9,115 nt of DNA. Source: JALWSI01 sp964569095 [NCBI: uncultured Aquificales bacterium]. Lineage in GTDB: Bacteria; Thermosulfidibacterota; Thermosulfidibacteria; Thermosulfidibacterales. Shown here one piece after another: positions 1-7,416 of this stretch (position 1 is its first letter; each line of letters begins with the position of its first letter). The stretch covers positions 1 through 9,115 of the forward strand of contig CAZMTB010000061.1 in NCBI GenBank assembly GCA_964569095.1. The letters run 5' to 3'. The translations under genes and the position numbers were made by a program. Under the pieces are notes generated by a model. That model worked only from the letters and a program-made list of their open reading frames with translations. It searched no databases and was not told the DNA's origin.

Positions 1-1325
1 GCGGGATTGATGGTGCGCACCTCTGAGGGAACCAGAACGTGGCCGGAGGGTGTAGGGGCAGGTGGGTGGTATCCTTCGTAGTCGATCAAGAAGGCGTTGT
101 CTCCCCCCATGGTGTACCCAGCCACGACTACCTCCCCGGTATCGGGATCTATTGCCTCGTAGAGGGCATCATCATCCTTGCCGCTGTCGACCGAGTCTTT
201 CCAAAGGATATTTCCTGCTGGGGAGTAGCAGATGATCTGCCAATCTGTTTCAGCTCCGCCCTTGAATCCCACTACCACGGCGTTGTCGTTGTCGTCCATT
301 GCCACGTAAGTGGGCTCCTCTGTGGTGCCCCCGTCGTAGGTCTTCTGCCAGGTTATTCCCCCCGAGGGAGAGAACGATACCACTTTCCAGTCTTCGTTTG
401 CGTTGGTGGTGGTTCCGGCAACCACAACGTTGTCCTCTGAATCCACAGCTACGCCGTCGGCGTAACCGTTGTCGGGTAAAGCGCTCTCCCATGCCTGGTT
501 TCCAGAAGAGGAGAAGGCCACAACCTTCCACCTGTATGTGGCAGGAGAGACCTCCGAATACCCAACTATTATTGCGCCGTCTTTGCTGTCGAGGGCGAGT
601 CCCAATGCCCAGTCATTTGATGAAGTGTCCAAGGTCTTCTGCCAATTTATGCCACCGGAGGGAGAGTAGGCCACTATTCTCCAGTCGTTATTAGACCCGT
701 CGTAGGTCGTTCCCGCCACAATGACGTTGTCTTTGGAGTCTATTTTAACCAGCTCTGCGTAGTCGCTTGTTGCCTTGGGAAAGGAGTGCTTCCAGTTCTC
801 CTTTCCCGAAGGGGAGAAGGATATTACCCTCCACCTGGTGGCGGTGCCGTCCACGTAGAATCCGGCGAATATGGCATTATCTTGTGAATCCACCGCCACG
901 CTCATGGGCATGTCGTACACCCCTGGGTAGCTCTTCTCCCAGTTCACCTTCCCCGATGGCGAGTAGGATATTATCTTCCAGCCCCAACCCGAGGCGGAAT
1001 ACTCTGAACCGCCCACGATGATGTTGTCTTTCGAGTCTATGGCCATGCAGTCTACGCCGTTGGCCGTTCCGTTGTTGTAGGGTTGTTGCCAGTTGAGCTT
1101 GCCGCTGCGGTTCAGGCTGACCACCAGCCAGCTTGCGCTGTCTGGGGTGTACTTTGAGGTGGCAAATACCCTGTTGCCGTTGCTGTCTATGCCCACCACG
1201 GTGAAGCCACCACTGGCGGAGTATGTCCACTTTGCATCTCCGGGCTTGGCCAAGGCAGAAGATGAACCTGACATGACGCTTAGCAGAACAAAAACCAACA
1301 CACCACACAACACCTTCACCTTCAT
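1..1325 (-). CDS. Exported eight-unit beta-propeller protein (3' end outside window)
   Basis: I do not recognise a named gene. The frame runs from ATG at 1325 through the left edge, giving 441 visible residues. Residues 1-26 form a signal peptide: basic start MKVKV, hydrophobic core, and an ALA site cleaved before KPGDAKW. Eight repeat units follow, marked by an Asp turn plus strand of the type DSKDNVIVAG (Asp at 47, 97, 146, 196, 246, 295, 344, 393; spacing 49-50) and by SPSGxxxW strands such as those at 122-129, 171-178 and 221-228. This resembles SBBP/PQQ-like beta-propellers. The visible part ends at EVRTINP, which in the paralogue at 1491-3326 lies at the start of the shared C-terminal module, so about 145 residues are probably missing off the window. 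The start is supported by AGGGAGGA 8 nt upstream; a TTG directly before the ATG is a less likely start. It lies downstream of a terminator, so it probably has its own promoter. A binding or surface role is inferred only. Confidence 0.85.
   Translation of the reverse strand, partial: MKVKVLCGVLVFVLLSVMSGSSSALAKPGDAKWTYSASGGFTVVGIDSNGNRVFATSKYTPDSASWLVVSLNRSGKLNWQQPYNNGTANGVDCMAIDSKDNIIVGGSEYSASGWGWKIISYSPSGKVNWEKSYPGVYDMPMSVAVDSQDNAIFAGFYVDGTATRWRVISFSPSGKENWKHSFPKATSDYAELVKIDSKDNVIVAGTTYDGSNNDWRIVAYSPSGGINWQKTLDTSSNDWALGLALDSKDGAIIVGYSEVSPATYRWKVVAFSSSGNQAWESALPDNGYADGVAVDSEDNVVVAGTTTNANEDWKVVSFSPSGGITWQKTYDGGTTEEPTYVAMDDNDNAVVVGFKGGAETDWQIICYSPAGNILWKDSVDSGKDDDALYEAIDPDTGEVVVAGYTMGGDNAFLIDYEGYHPPAPTPSGHVLVPSEVRTINP
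78..1247 (-). repeat. Eight tandem propeller-unit repeats of about 147-150 bp
   Basis: The part of the leftmost gene that encodes the mature propeller is built of eight diverged units of about 49-50 codons. Some similarity survives at DNA level. The stretch starting at 338 (aggtcttctgcca, followed by a similar tract ending in gagggagaga) recurs at 632, which is 294 bp or two units away. The unit between them is less alike. The arrangement suggests duplication within the gene, possibly of two-unit blocks. Confidence 0.7.
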
Positions 1326-1332
1326 CAACGCA

Positions 1333-1340
1333 TCCTCCCT
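1333..1340 (-). promoter_or_regulatory. Ribosome binding site of leftmost propeller gene
   Basis: The minus strand reads AGGGAGGA, with its GGGAGG core 8 nt before the ATG at 1325. It fixes that ATG as the start and leads directly into a signal peptide. Confidence 0.75.
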
Positions 1341-1377
1341 CTTTGGCGTACGGTATTTGGGAACCCCCATTACATCT

Positions 1378-1407
1378 CCTATACCTGAGGACTGGCAGGC
1401 ATTGCAA
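1378..1407 (-). promoter_or_regulatory. Possible sigma-70-type promoter of leftmost propeller gene
   Basis: On the minus strand, TTGCAA (1402-1407) is followed after 18 nt by TATAGG (1378-1383). Each box matches the consensus at 4 of 6 positions. It lies between the terminator of the preceding gene and the start at 1325, where a promoter is expected. The match is weak, and a nearby TGTAAT without a good -35 is an alternative. Confidence 0.35.
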
Positions 1408-1429
1408 GGGGTAAAATGAAGCTTAACTG

Positions 1430-1463
1430 AAAAAGAAAAGGGTCCCCTCAGGGGACCCTTTTT
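1430..1463 (-). terminator. Intrinsic terminator after the middle propeller gene
   Basis: A perfect 8-bp stem, GGGTCCCC / GGGGACCC (1440-1447 and 1451-1458), closes a 3-nt loop. Four more A-T pairs extend it. Read on the minus strand it is followed by TTTTCTTTTT, a good U-tract. It lies 28 nt past the stop codon of the gene ending at 1491. The plus-strand side also ends in TTTTT, so it could work in both directions, but no plus-strand gene needs it. Confidence 0.9.
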
Positions 1464-1490
1464 CAATAAAATTGGTTATCGTTTGCTTTT

Positions 1491-3326
1491 CTACTTTACC
1501 TCGAAGATGTTCACGGTTATCTCCCACGGGGTGGTGGCCCAATCTACGCCTGAGAAGTCGTCTGGCACGGTGTCTGGCACCACCAAGGTGTACCAGTAGT
1601 GGGTACCTTTGGGGACGGAAACCAGGGAGGAGGTGTCCACCTCTTGGAACACCGTTGTCTTCGCAATCGCTCCGTTCACGCTTGCCTTCCAGGAGGATAG
1701 CTTGTCAGGTGGCTGGTACTTCATGTTGTTGGAGCTGTCGAAGTATGCCAGTCGCGAGTAGTCGTCGGGCATCTGTGCGGCGATGAATATCTTGACGTTC
1801 ATCACGGAATTGTCGCTCTCCTTGAGGTAGGCTGGAAACTCTGCCTCGATCTTGAACTTATGTCCCCCGGACACCACGTCACCAAACCCCAGGTACTTGC
1901 CGTTGTCCGGGTCAGGGGTACTGGCAGCGGGGTTTATGGTGCGTACCTCGGCTGGCTTGAGCACGTGTTTGGCAGAAGGGGTTAGCGGGCAACCTCCCTC
2001 GTAGTCTATTATTAGCAGATCGTCGCCTGAAGAGCCTACCACTACCACGTCTTTGCTTGATTGGTCAACGGCAATGCTGTTGGGGAAATCTCCCTTTCCG
2101 CCGTCGTAGAGTACGCTCCATCTCCTCTCCCCCGTGGTTGGATCGAGGCAGGCGGTGTACCAGTCGAAGTTGGAGCTCTGATTGCGCCTCACGCCCGTTG
2201 CCACCACCCCGCCATCTGGAGAGATGCCCAGGGCGTAGGCACGGTCAAGGCCGTATCCGCTGTCGTATGTGGATTCCCACCTTTTGGATCCGCTGGAAGA
2301 GATGCTCACCACGTAGAAGTCTCCTCCATTGAGCGAGTTGGACCCAGCAGCCACGATGTGCCCAGAGGTGTCTATGGTCAGATCCTGCAGAGAGTCCCCG
2401 TTTGGCAAAGTGATGGCCCAGTTTTTTGTTATTCCAGAGCTGGTAGAGAAGGATAGGGAGAGTATCTCCAGGTTAGTTCCCCCGTTTATTGTGAATATCC
2501 CCGCTGCTATGATGTTGTTGCTGTCGTCAGTCACCACCTTGGTTAGCGAGTCGTAGTCGGGCCCCGCATCGTCGCCCGCGTAGAAGTTCTCCCCAAGTAT
2601 CTCCCCGCCGGTGGGCGATATTACGCAGACGAACCAGTTGCGGTCGCTGCCCAAGGTGTATCCTCCAACGATGATCCTGCCTGTACTGTCCACGGTGATG
2701 GAGGTTGGCGAGTTTGAGATGGAATTTAGGGGAGAGAGGTATAGGGTGGTTGTCCACTTTACAGTGTAAGTAGGATATGAATAGTACTGGACGACAGAGA
2801 GCTTTTCGCCGTTTACGGTCTCGTAGCCTGCTACCACTATGTTGCCGTTCCTGTCCACGGTGACGAGGGTGGCCTCGTCTTCTGAGTCCTCTTTGTCATA
2901 ATCGTAGTAATTCCACCACAAGGTGTGGCCGTCAGACTTGTCAAGGCTTGTGATTAACCAGTCTTTGTTGGATGTTTCGGTGAGAACCGCCGAACCAACG
3001 ACAATCACGTTTCCGTCCTTGTCCAGGGCCATGTCCATTAGGTAGTTGCCGCTGGAGCCTCCCGGTGAGAAGCTCTTTTTCCACCGCTCTACCCCGTTTT
3101 TGTCGTAGCTTATCACCTGCCATTCCGCTGATCCGCTAACCTCCACCGTTGAGGCCACGAACCTGTTGCCTTGGTTGTCTATCTTCACTATGGGGCCCGG
3201 GTACCCCGTGGTGTCACCCTGGTGAGCCCACCTTTGGTCACCTGGCTCCATGGCCCACGAGGTGATTACCCACAGGCAACCCATCAGAACCGCCAACAAG
3301 GTGATAACCCCCGCCTTCTTTGCCAT
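1491..3326 (-). CDS. Exported eight-unit beta-propeller protein with shared C-terminal module
   Basis: No named gene recognised. The protein has 611 residues. Residues 1-25 are a signal peptide (MAKKAG, hydrophobic core, SWA cleavage site) with no lipobox. The mature chain starts MEPGDQRW, matching the PGDxxW start of its two neighbours. Eight propeller units follow; their Asp turns fall at 50, 102, 158, 213, 267, 319, 369 (Ser here) and 421, for example DKDGNVIVVG and DRNGNIVVAG. Residues about 450-611 form a module shared with the gene at 3420-5330, with motifs [28 protein letters not shown] and [20 protein letters not shown], ending NIFEVK. The frame opens 17 codons earlier, but AAGGAGG 7 nt before the ATG at 3326, together with the signal peptide, favours this start. 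No transmembrane anchor is seen at the C-terminus. An envelope or extracellular binding role is inferred; ligand and partner are unknown. Confidence 0.9.
   Translation of the reverse strand: MAKKAGVITLLAVLMGCLWVITSWAMEPGDQRWAHQGDTTGYPGPIVKIDNQGNRFVASTVEVSGSAEWQVISYDKNGVERWKKSFSPGGSSGNYLMDMALDKDGNVIVVGSAVLTETSNKDWLITSLDKSDGHTLWWNYYDYDKEDSEDEATLVTVDRNGNIVVAGYETVNGEKLSVVQYYSYPTYTVKWTTTLYLSPLNSISNSPTSITVDSTGRIIVGGYTLGSDRNWFVCVISPTGGEILGENFYAGDDAGPDYDSLTKVVTDDSNNIIAAGIFTINGGTNLEILSLSFSTSSGITKNWAITLPNGDSLQDLTIDTSGHIVAAGSNSLNGGDFYVVSISSSGSKRWESTYDSGYGLDRAYALGISPDGGVVATGVRRNQSSNFDWYTACLDPTTGERRWSVLYDGGKGDFPNSIAVDQSSKDVVVVGSSGDDLLIIDYEGGCPLTPSAKHVLKPAEVRTINPAASTPDPDNGKYLGFGDVVSGGHKFKIEAEFPAYLKESDNSVMNVKIFIAAQMPDDYSRLAYFDSSNNMKYQPPDKLSSWKASVNGAIAKTTVFQEVDTSSLVSVPKGTHYWYTLVVPDTVPDDFSGVDWATTPWEITVNIFEVK
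1555..1604. repeat. 50-bp perfect match to 3484-3533 (copy 1)
   Basis: This stretch in the 3' end of the middle propeller gene is identical, base for base, to 3484-3533 in the neighbouring paralogue. It encodes the [17 protein letters not shown] part of the C-terminal module. The flanking bases differ in both copies. Third codon positions are also conserved, unlike in the propeller parts of the same genes. Confidence 0.9.
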
Positions 3327-3330
3327 TCCA

Positions 3331-3341
3331 CTTCCTCCTTT
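3331..3341 (-). promoter_or_regulatory. Ribosome binding site deciding the start of the middle propeller gene
   Basis: The minus strand reads AAAGGAGGAAG, a near-perfect Shine-Dalgarno sequence 7 nt before the ATG at 3326. It rules in favour of this start over the in-frame ATG 51 nt further upstream, which would put 17 non-signal-like residues before the signal peptide. Confidence 0.9.
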
Positions 3342-3376
3342 CTCGTTTGCCGGGTTTTGCACCCCAAAGATGGGCA

Positions 3377-3405
3377 ATTCTACATCAAAAGCGGGGGATG
3401 CTCAA
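3377..3405 (-). promoter_or_regulatory. Candidate promoter of the middle propeller gene
   Basis: On the minus strand, TTGAGC (3400-3405) is followed, after exactly 17 nt, by TAGAAT (3377-3382). The boxes match the sigma-70 consensus at 4 and 5 of 6 positions. It lies in the 93-nt gap after the stop codon at 3420, and the -10 box is the same as that of the upstream paralogue. No clear terminator precedes it in the gap, so read-through from the gene at 3420-5330 is also possible. Confidence 0.55.
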
Positions 3406-3419
3406 GCCGTGAGGGGGTA

Positions 3420-5330
3420 TTATTTCACCTCGAAGACGTTCACGGTGATCTCCCATGGGGTTGTGGCCCAGTTAACCCCTGAAAAGTCGTCTGGCACGGT
3501 GTCTGGCACCACCAAGGTGTACCAGTAGTGGGTGCCTTGGGGAATCCACGAGGCTGAGGTGTTCTCTTCGGGAGAGATGGTGGTTCTCCTTATTCCCCCG
3601 GTTACGCCGGTGACCCAGTGGGAGAGGGCTTGGGGTGGCTGGTAGTGGAGCTCGTTGTAGGTGTCGAAGTAGGCCAGGCGGGAGTAGTCGTCTGGCAGCT
3701 GGGCCGCTACGAATATCTTCACCTTAACCTCGGAGCCGTCTTGCTGGTCGAGGTAGCGGGGAAACTCGGCTTCGACCTTGAAGCGACTTCCCCCCGTGGC
3801 AGCCTCGCCAAAGCCCAGGTATCGGCCAGAGCTGGCGTCTGGGGACGATAGGCTGGTTGAGATGGTTCTCACCTCGCCGCCCTGCTTCAACACCTTTTCC
3901 GGGATGGTTGGTTGTTGGTAGCCCTCCAGGTACAGCAGTAGGGCCATTAAGCCGTTGGTCATGGTTCCCACCGCGGCCATCTCTCCCGTGTTGGGGTTGA
4001 CTGCAAGCTGGTTCCCGTAATCGTCGGTGCCGTAGTCGAATCCCTTGGTCCACCTGCGGTACCCCGTTGAGGAGTCGAGGCAGAACAGGTGCAGGTCAGA
4101 GCCCGAGCCTTCCCGACTTGCCCAGTAACCCACCACGAATAGGTTGTTGTTTCTGTCCAGGGCCATATCCTGGAATGAGTAGAGAATATCGTTTCTTTCT
4201 GGTTCTACATACTCCTCGGATCTTAGCTTGACCGTCCACTGGTAGTTGCCACTTGAGGAGAAGCCAAGAACCCTGTCTTCTTCGCATAGGCCAACGTCTA
4301 ATATGGTTGCCAATATCCTGAGGTCGTTATTCTCGTCTACGAGTACCTTCCGTGGTAGCTGGTAATGGGTGCCCTCCTCGTAGTAGTGGGTCTTCCAGTT
4401 GAGGGTTCCAGAGGGGGATATGGAGAGTATCCTGTTGTAGTAGAAAGCTTGTCTTGAGGAAGTGTCCTGGTAAGTGGTTCCCGTGATCACCGCGTTGTCG
4501 TTGTGATCGGCTGCCACGTCTCCGGCCCAGTCGTCGCCTCCGGCCTCCCCGGCGTAGGAGTAGGTCCAGTTTAGAAGACCGGTTCTTGAGTAGGATACGG
4601 CGTAGATGTCGTAGTTTCTCCCGTTGTAGAGTCCACCTACCACCAGGACGTTGTCGTGGCTGTCAACGGCTACCCTTGCGGCGTAGCCCGATACCTTTGA
4701 GGTGTTCTCCTCCTTCTTGAAGGTTCTGCTCCAGTTCTGGGTACCGCTGGGAGAGATGGAGACCACCCGCCCTGCGTAGTCACCTTGGGAGTCTACCGAT
4801 AACCCCACCACGATTACGTTGTCGTGGTGATCCACCACCATGTCGGAGAGGGGAGTGTAAGACGTGAGGATCTCACAGAGGGAGTTGTAGTAGCAGTTGT
4901 CGTTGATGTTTCCCAGGCTGATGGCCTTGGTCCAGTTCTGGGTACCCCCAGGGGAGATTGAGACCACCACCCAGTACTTCTGGGAGTTGGGCAGGTATGC
5001 CACGATAACGTTGTTGCTGCTGTCCACTACCGGTCTCACGTACGACTTTCCGTCAAAGGTCTTCTCCCAACGCTTGGCGTGGTCTCTGGTGAAACTAACC
5101 ACGTAGAACCTGTAGGTGTGGTCGGATATTTTCGAGGTTTGGGCGGCTATGATGTTTCCCTGGTGGTCCATGGTTGCCAGCGTCTTTTCCACCTTCTCCG
5201 ATGAGGTGGCCAGGTAGTAGGTTTCTGACCAAAGCTCGTCTCCTGGAGCCCCCGCTGCTACCCAGGGGATGCCCAGCAGCCATAGGATGCACAGGGCAAT
5301 AACCGCGCCTTCAGCTCTCAACCTCTTCAT
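3420..5330 (-). CDS. Exported eight-unit beta-propeller protein with shared C-terminal module
   Basis: No named gene recognised. The protein has 636 residues. A signal peptide spans about residues 1-28 (MKRLRAEG, hydrophobic core, AGA cleavage site), and the mature chain begins PGDELW. Eight units carry the Asp-turn motif at 55, 103, 167, 223, 275, 332, 392 and 445 (Asn in the last), for example [10 protein letters not shown], alternating with SPSGTxNW strands at 193-200 and 305-312. Several loops are longer than in its neighbours, for example around 135-165 with Cys145 and Cys152. Residues about 478-636 are the module shared with the protein at 1491-3326: [28 protein letters not shown], then a nearly identical tail ending NVFEVK. 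The frame opens 54 codons earlier, but that extension crosses the promoter region; AAGGAGGAGAG just before the ATG at 5330 fixes the start. It is the first gene of the leftward group and diverges from hslV. A surface or envelope binding function is inferred. Confidence 0.9.
   Translation of the reverse strand: MKRLRAEGAVIALCILWLLGIPWVAAGAPGDELWSETYYLATSSEKVEKTLATMDHQGNIIAAQTSKISDHTYRFYVVSFTRDHAKRWEKTFDGKSYVRPVVDSSNNVIVAYLPNSQKYWVVVSISPGGTQNWTKAISLGNINDNCYYNSLCEILTSYTPLSDMVVDHHDNVIVVGLSVDSQGDYAGRVVSISPSGTQNWSRTFKKEENTSKVSGYAARVAVDSHDNVLVVGGLYNGRNYDIYAVSYSRTGLLNWTYSYAGEAGGDDWAGDVAADHNDNAVITGTTYQDTSSRQAFYYNRILSISPSGTLNWKTHYYEEGTHYQLPRKVLVDENNDLRILATILDVGLCEEDRVLGFSSSGNYQWTVKLRSEEYVEPERNDILYSFQDMALDRNNNLFVVGYWASREGSGSDLHLFCLDSSTGYRRWTKGFDYGTDDYGNQLAVNPNTGEMAAVGTMTNGLMALLLYLEGYQQPTIPEKVLKQGGEVRTISTSLSSPDASSGRYLGFGEAATGGSRFKVEAEFPRYLDQQDGSEVKVKIFVAAQLPDDYSRLAYFDTYNELHYQPPQALSHWVTGVTGGIRRTTISPEENTSASWIPQGTHYWYTLVVPDTVPDDFSGVNWATTPWEITVNVFEVK
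3484..3533. repeat. 50-bp perfect match to 1555-1604 (copy 2)
   Basis: This is the second copy of the identical stretch within the C-terminal module of the two complete propeller genes. The copies lie in direct orientation 1929 bp apart, so they could serve as a site for gene conversion or for deletion by homologous recombination. Confidence 0.9.
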
Positions 5331-5341
5331 CTCTCCTCCTT
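5331..5341 (-). promoter_or_regulatory. Ribosome binding site deciding the start of the first propeller gene
   Basis: The minus strand reads AAGGAGGAGAG directly before the ATG at 5330, with AGGAGG ending 4 nt from the start codon. It supports a 636-residue product with an N-terminal signal peptide rather than the longer open frame. Confidence 0.85.
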
Positions 5342-5371
5342 CGCCTAAAACCTCGTTTGATACTCCCCACC

Positions 5372-5400
5372 ATTCTACTCTCTCGGGTGGCTGTTGACAA
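5372..5400 (-). promoter_or_regulatory. Promoter of the leftward propeller genes
   Basis: On the minus strand, TTGTCA (5395-5400), a 17-nt spacer and TAGAAT (5372-5377) match the sigma-70 consensus at 5 of 6 positions in each box. Transcription would start near 5365 and give a leader of about 35 nt before the ATG at 5330. The -35 box faces away from that of hslV. Confidence 0.7.
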
Positions 5401-5415
5401 TAAGGGTTTTCGTGG

Positions 5416-5443
5416 TTGCAAACCGCTTGGGGGCACCTATACT
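5416..5443 (+). promoter_or_regulatory. Promoter of the hslV-hslU operon
   Basis: TTGCAA (5416-5421) is followed after 16 nt by TATACT (5438-5443); the boxes match the consensus at 4 and 5 of 6 positions. Transcription would begin near 5450, about 42 nt before the hslV ATG. A perfect TTGACA at 5394-5399 lacks a good -10 box on this strand. I see neither a CIRCE element nor a CtsR box, the usual heat-shock operators near such genes. Confidence 0.6.
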
Positions 5444-5491
5444 CTAAAGGGTGCAGCAAGGGAGAACGAGTCCAAGGAGCTGAACGGCGCA

Positions 5492-6034
5492 ATGGAGAAG
5501 AGCTTTAGGGGAACGACCATTCTGTCTGTGAGAAAGGGTGACCAGGTGGTGGTGGCGGGAGACGGCCAGGTCACCTATGGCAACACGGTGCTGAAGCAGA
5601 GCGCGAGAAAGGTGAGGCGCATATTCAAGGATAAGGTGGTGGTGGGGTTTGCCGGGGCCACGGCAGATGCATTGACCCTGCTAACCAAGCTTGAGGGGAA
5701 GCTGGAGGAGTTCGGCGGGATACTGCCCAGGGCTGCCGTGGAACTGGCCCGTGACTGGCGCACCGACAAGATGCTTCGCCGGTTGGAGGCGCTCATTGCA
5801 GCGGTGGACGAGAAGCACTCCTTTCTCATCTCTGGCACTGGGGACGTGATAGAACCGGACGACGGGATAATCGCCATAGGTTCCGGGGGACCATATGCCC
5901 TTGCTGCCGCAAGGGCCCTGCTGGCCAACACCGAGCTTTCGGCCCGGGAGATTGCAGAGAGGTCGTTGCGGATAGCGGCAGACATCTGCATCTACACCAA
6001 CCAAGAGATCGTTGTGGAGGAGCTTGGCCGATGA
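5492..6034 (+). CDS. hslV: ATP-dependent protease HslVU, peptidase subunit HslV
   Basis: HslV is the N-terminal-nucleophile threonine peptidase that forms a double hexameric ring in the cytoplasm and degrades proteins unfolded by HslU. The 180 residues match the family length. A seven-residue propeptide, MEKSFRG, precedes Thr8, the expected catalytic Thr1 after processing, as in Thermotoga and unlike the plain Met-Thr start in E. coli. In Thr1 numbering the active-site pattern is complete: Asp17 in AGDGQVT, Lys33 in ARKVRR, Gly45 in VGFAG and Ser124 in IGSGGPYA. The C-terminal ICIYTNQ motif is present. The frame is open 45 codons upstream, but that part covers the promoter. The likely Shine-Dalgarno sequence AAGGAG (5474-5479) is 12 nt from the ATG, somewhat far, so initiation may be moderate. 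The stop codon overlaps the hslU start as ATGA, indicating translational coupling. Confidence 0.97.
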   Translation: MEKSFRGTTILSVRKGDQVVVAGDGQVTYGNTVLKQSARKVRRIFKDKVVVGFAGATADALTLLTKLEGKLEEFGGILPRAAVELARDWRTDKMLRRLEALIAAVDEKHSFLISGTGDVIEPDDGIIAIGSGGPYALAAARALLANTELSAREIAERSLRIAADICIYTNQEIVVEELGR

Positions 6035-7407
6035 GCGAGCCCAAGGTGCTACCCGAGTCCAGGTACATGACCCCTGCAGAGATTGTGGAGGCCTTAGACA
6101 ACTACATCATAGGCCAGAAGAGGGCCAAGAAGGCGGTGGCCATCGCCCTTCGCAACCGGTGGAGGCGCCAGCAGATAAAGGGCGACATGAAGGACGAGAT
6201 CATGCCCAAAAACATCATAATGATAGGTCCCACGGGGGTTGGAAAGACCGAGATCGCCCGCAGGCTGGCAAAGCTAGACAGGGCCCCTTTCATCAAGGTG
6301 GAGGCGTCCAAGTTCACCGAGGTGGGCTACGTAGGACGCGACGTGGAGTCCATCATCAGGGACCTGGTTAAACTGGCGGTTCGCATGGTGAAAGAGGAGC
6401 ACGAGAAGGCGGTGCGTCCCAAGGCCAGAATGGTTGCCGAGGAGCGGCTGCTGGACATACTCGTTCCCATGCCCGCAAAGCCTCCCGTGGGGGAGGGTAG
6501 GGCGTCGGAGCTGGAAGAGGACTCCTACCGCCGCACCCGGGAGAAGATGAGGGAGCTGCTGCGCCAGGGGAAGCTGGACGAGAGGGAGGTGGAGGTTGTC
6601 ACCCAGGAGAAGGCGGGGCCCGTGGTGGAGATATTCTCGTCCATGGGGATGGAGGAGATGGACATCAACTTCAAAGACATGCTTGGCAACCTCATGCCCA
6701 AGAAGTCCAAGCGGGTGAAGATGACGGTGAAAGAGGCCCTGGAGATGCTCGAAAAGGAGGAGGCCCAGCACCTGGTTGACATGAACAAGGTTACGAAGGA
6801 GGCCATCCACAGGGTGGAGCAGAACGGGATGGTCTTCATCGACGAGATAGACAAGGTTGCCGGGCGTGAAACGGGCAAAGGACCAGACGTCTCACGGGAA
6901 GGGGTTCAGAGAGACCTGTTGCCCCTGGTGGAGGGCACCACGGTGAACACCAAGTACGGCCCCGTGCGAACCGATCACATACTCTTCGTTGCCGCCGGGG
7001 CGTTTCACGTGGCGAAGCCTTCAGACCTGATTCCTGAGCTCCAGGGGAGGTTTCCCATACGCATTGAGCTCGACTCTCTCACCACCGAGGACTTCGTGCG
7101 CATATTGACGGAACCGAGGAATGCCCTGATAAAACAGTATCAGACCCTCATGGCCACCGAGGGAATAGAGCTGGAGTTCACGAAAGAGGCGATAGAGGAG
7201 ATCGCCTCCATTGCCGCCGAGGTGAACCAGCGTACCGAGAACATCGGCGCCCGCAGGCTATACACGGTGATGGAGAAGCTGCTGGAAGACCTCTCTTTCG
7301 AGGCCCCCAATCTCTCTGGACAGAGGGTGACCGTGGACGTGAACTACGTGCGAGAGAAGCTTGCCGACATCGCCCAGGACATGGACCTGAGCAGGTACAT
7401 TCTGTAA
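6031..7407 (+). CDS. hslU: ATP-dependent protease HslVU, ATPase/unfoldase subunit HslU
   Basis: HslU is the hexameric AAA+ (Clp/HSP100) ATPase that recognises, unfolds and feeds substrates into HslV. The 458 residues are a normal length. Visible motifs: N-domain start with LDNYIIGQ (22-29), Walker A GPTGVGKT (66-73), pore loop GYVGRD (99-104), the inserted I-domain from about 110 to 244 (charged, helical), Walker B VFIDEIDK (268-275), arginine finger in ELQGRFP (Arg340), and sensor-2 arginines in IGARRL (408-409). The C-terminus DLSRYIL is the conserved tail that inserts between HslV subunits and activates them, so the pair should be functional. The start overlaps the hslV stop by 4 nt with no separate promoter in view. 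No key residue is missing. Confidence 0.98.
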   Translation: MSEPKVLPESRYMTPAEIVEALDNYIIGQKRAKKAVAIALRNRWRRQQIKGDMKDEIMPKNIIMIGPTGVGKTEIARRLAKLDRAPFIKVEASKFTEVGYVGRDVESIIRDLVKLAVRMVKEEHEKAVRPKARMVAEERLLDILVPMPAKPPVGEGRASELEEDSYRRTREKMRELLRQGKLDEREVEVVTQEKAGPVVEIFSSMGMEEMDINFKDMLGNLMPKKSKRVKMTVKEALEMLEKEEAQHLVDMNKVTKEAIHRVEQNGMVFIDEIDKVAGRETGKGPDVSREGVQRDLLPLVEGTTVNTKYGPVRTDHILFVAAGAFHVAKPSDLIPELQGRFPIRIELDSLTTEDFVRILTEPRNALIKQYQTLMATEGIELEFTKEAIEEIASIAAEVNQRTENIGARRLYTVMEKLLEDLSFEAPNLSGQRVTVDVNYVREKLADIAQDMDLSRYIL

Positions 7408-7416
7408 GAGGGCGGC

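Noticed and set aside
39-440. Open frame on the plus strand inside the leftmost propeller gene
   Set aside because: It lies opposite a frame with a signal peptide and regular repeats, its product has no recognisable features, and it is best explained as a shadow of the biased codons of the minus-strand gene.
78-1247. Regularly spaced repeats as a possible CRISPR array
   Set aside because: The period is about 147-150 bp, the units are diverged and lie in one open reading frame, and there are no short identical repeats with unique spacers.
5413-5425. Short inverted repeat GGTT-GCA-AACC over the hslV -35 box as an operator
   Set aside because: Four-base arms are too short to distinguish from chance, and no second copy was found nearby.
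5357-5491. 45-codon upstream extension of hslV
   Set aside because: It would cover both promoters, has no Shine-Dalgarno sequence, and would bury the catalytic threonine far from the N-terminus.
5331-5491. CIRCE or CtsR heat-shock operator upstream of hslV
   Set aside because: Neither the TTAGCACTC/GAGTGCTAA inverted repeat nor the GGTCAAA direct repeat is present.
6274-6810. 178-codon minus-strand open frame within hslU
   Set aside because: hslU is certain here, and the antisense product is Leu/His-rich, typical of the complement of a conserved coding region.
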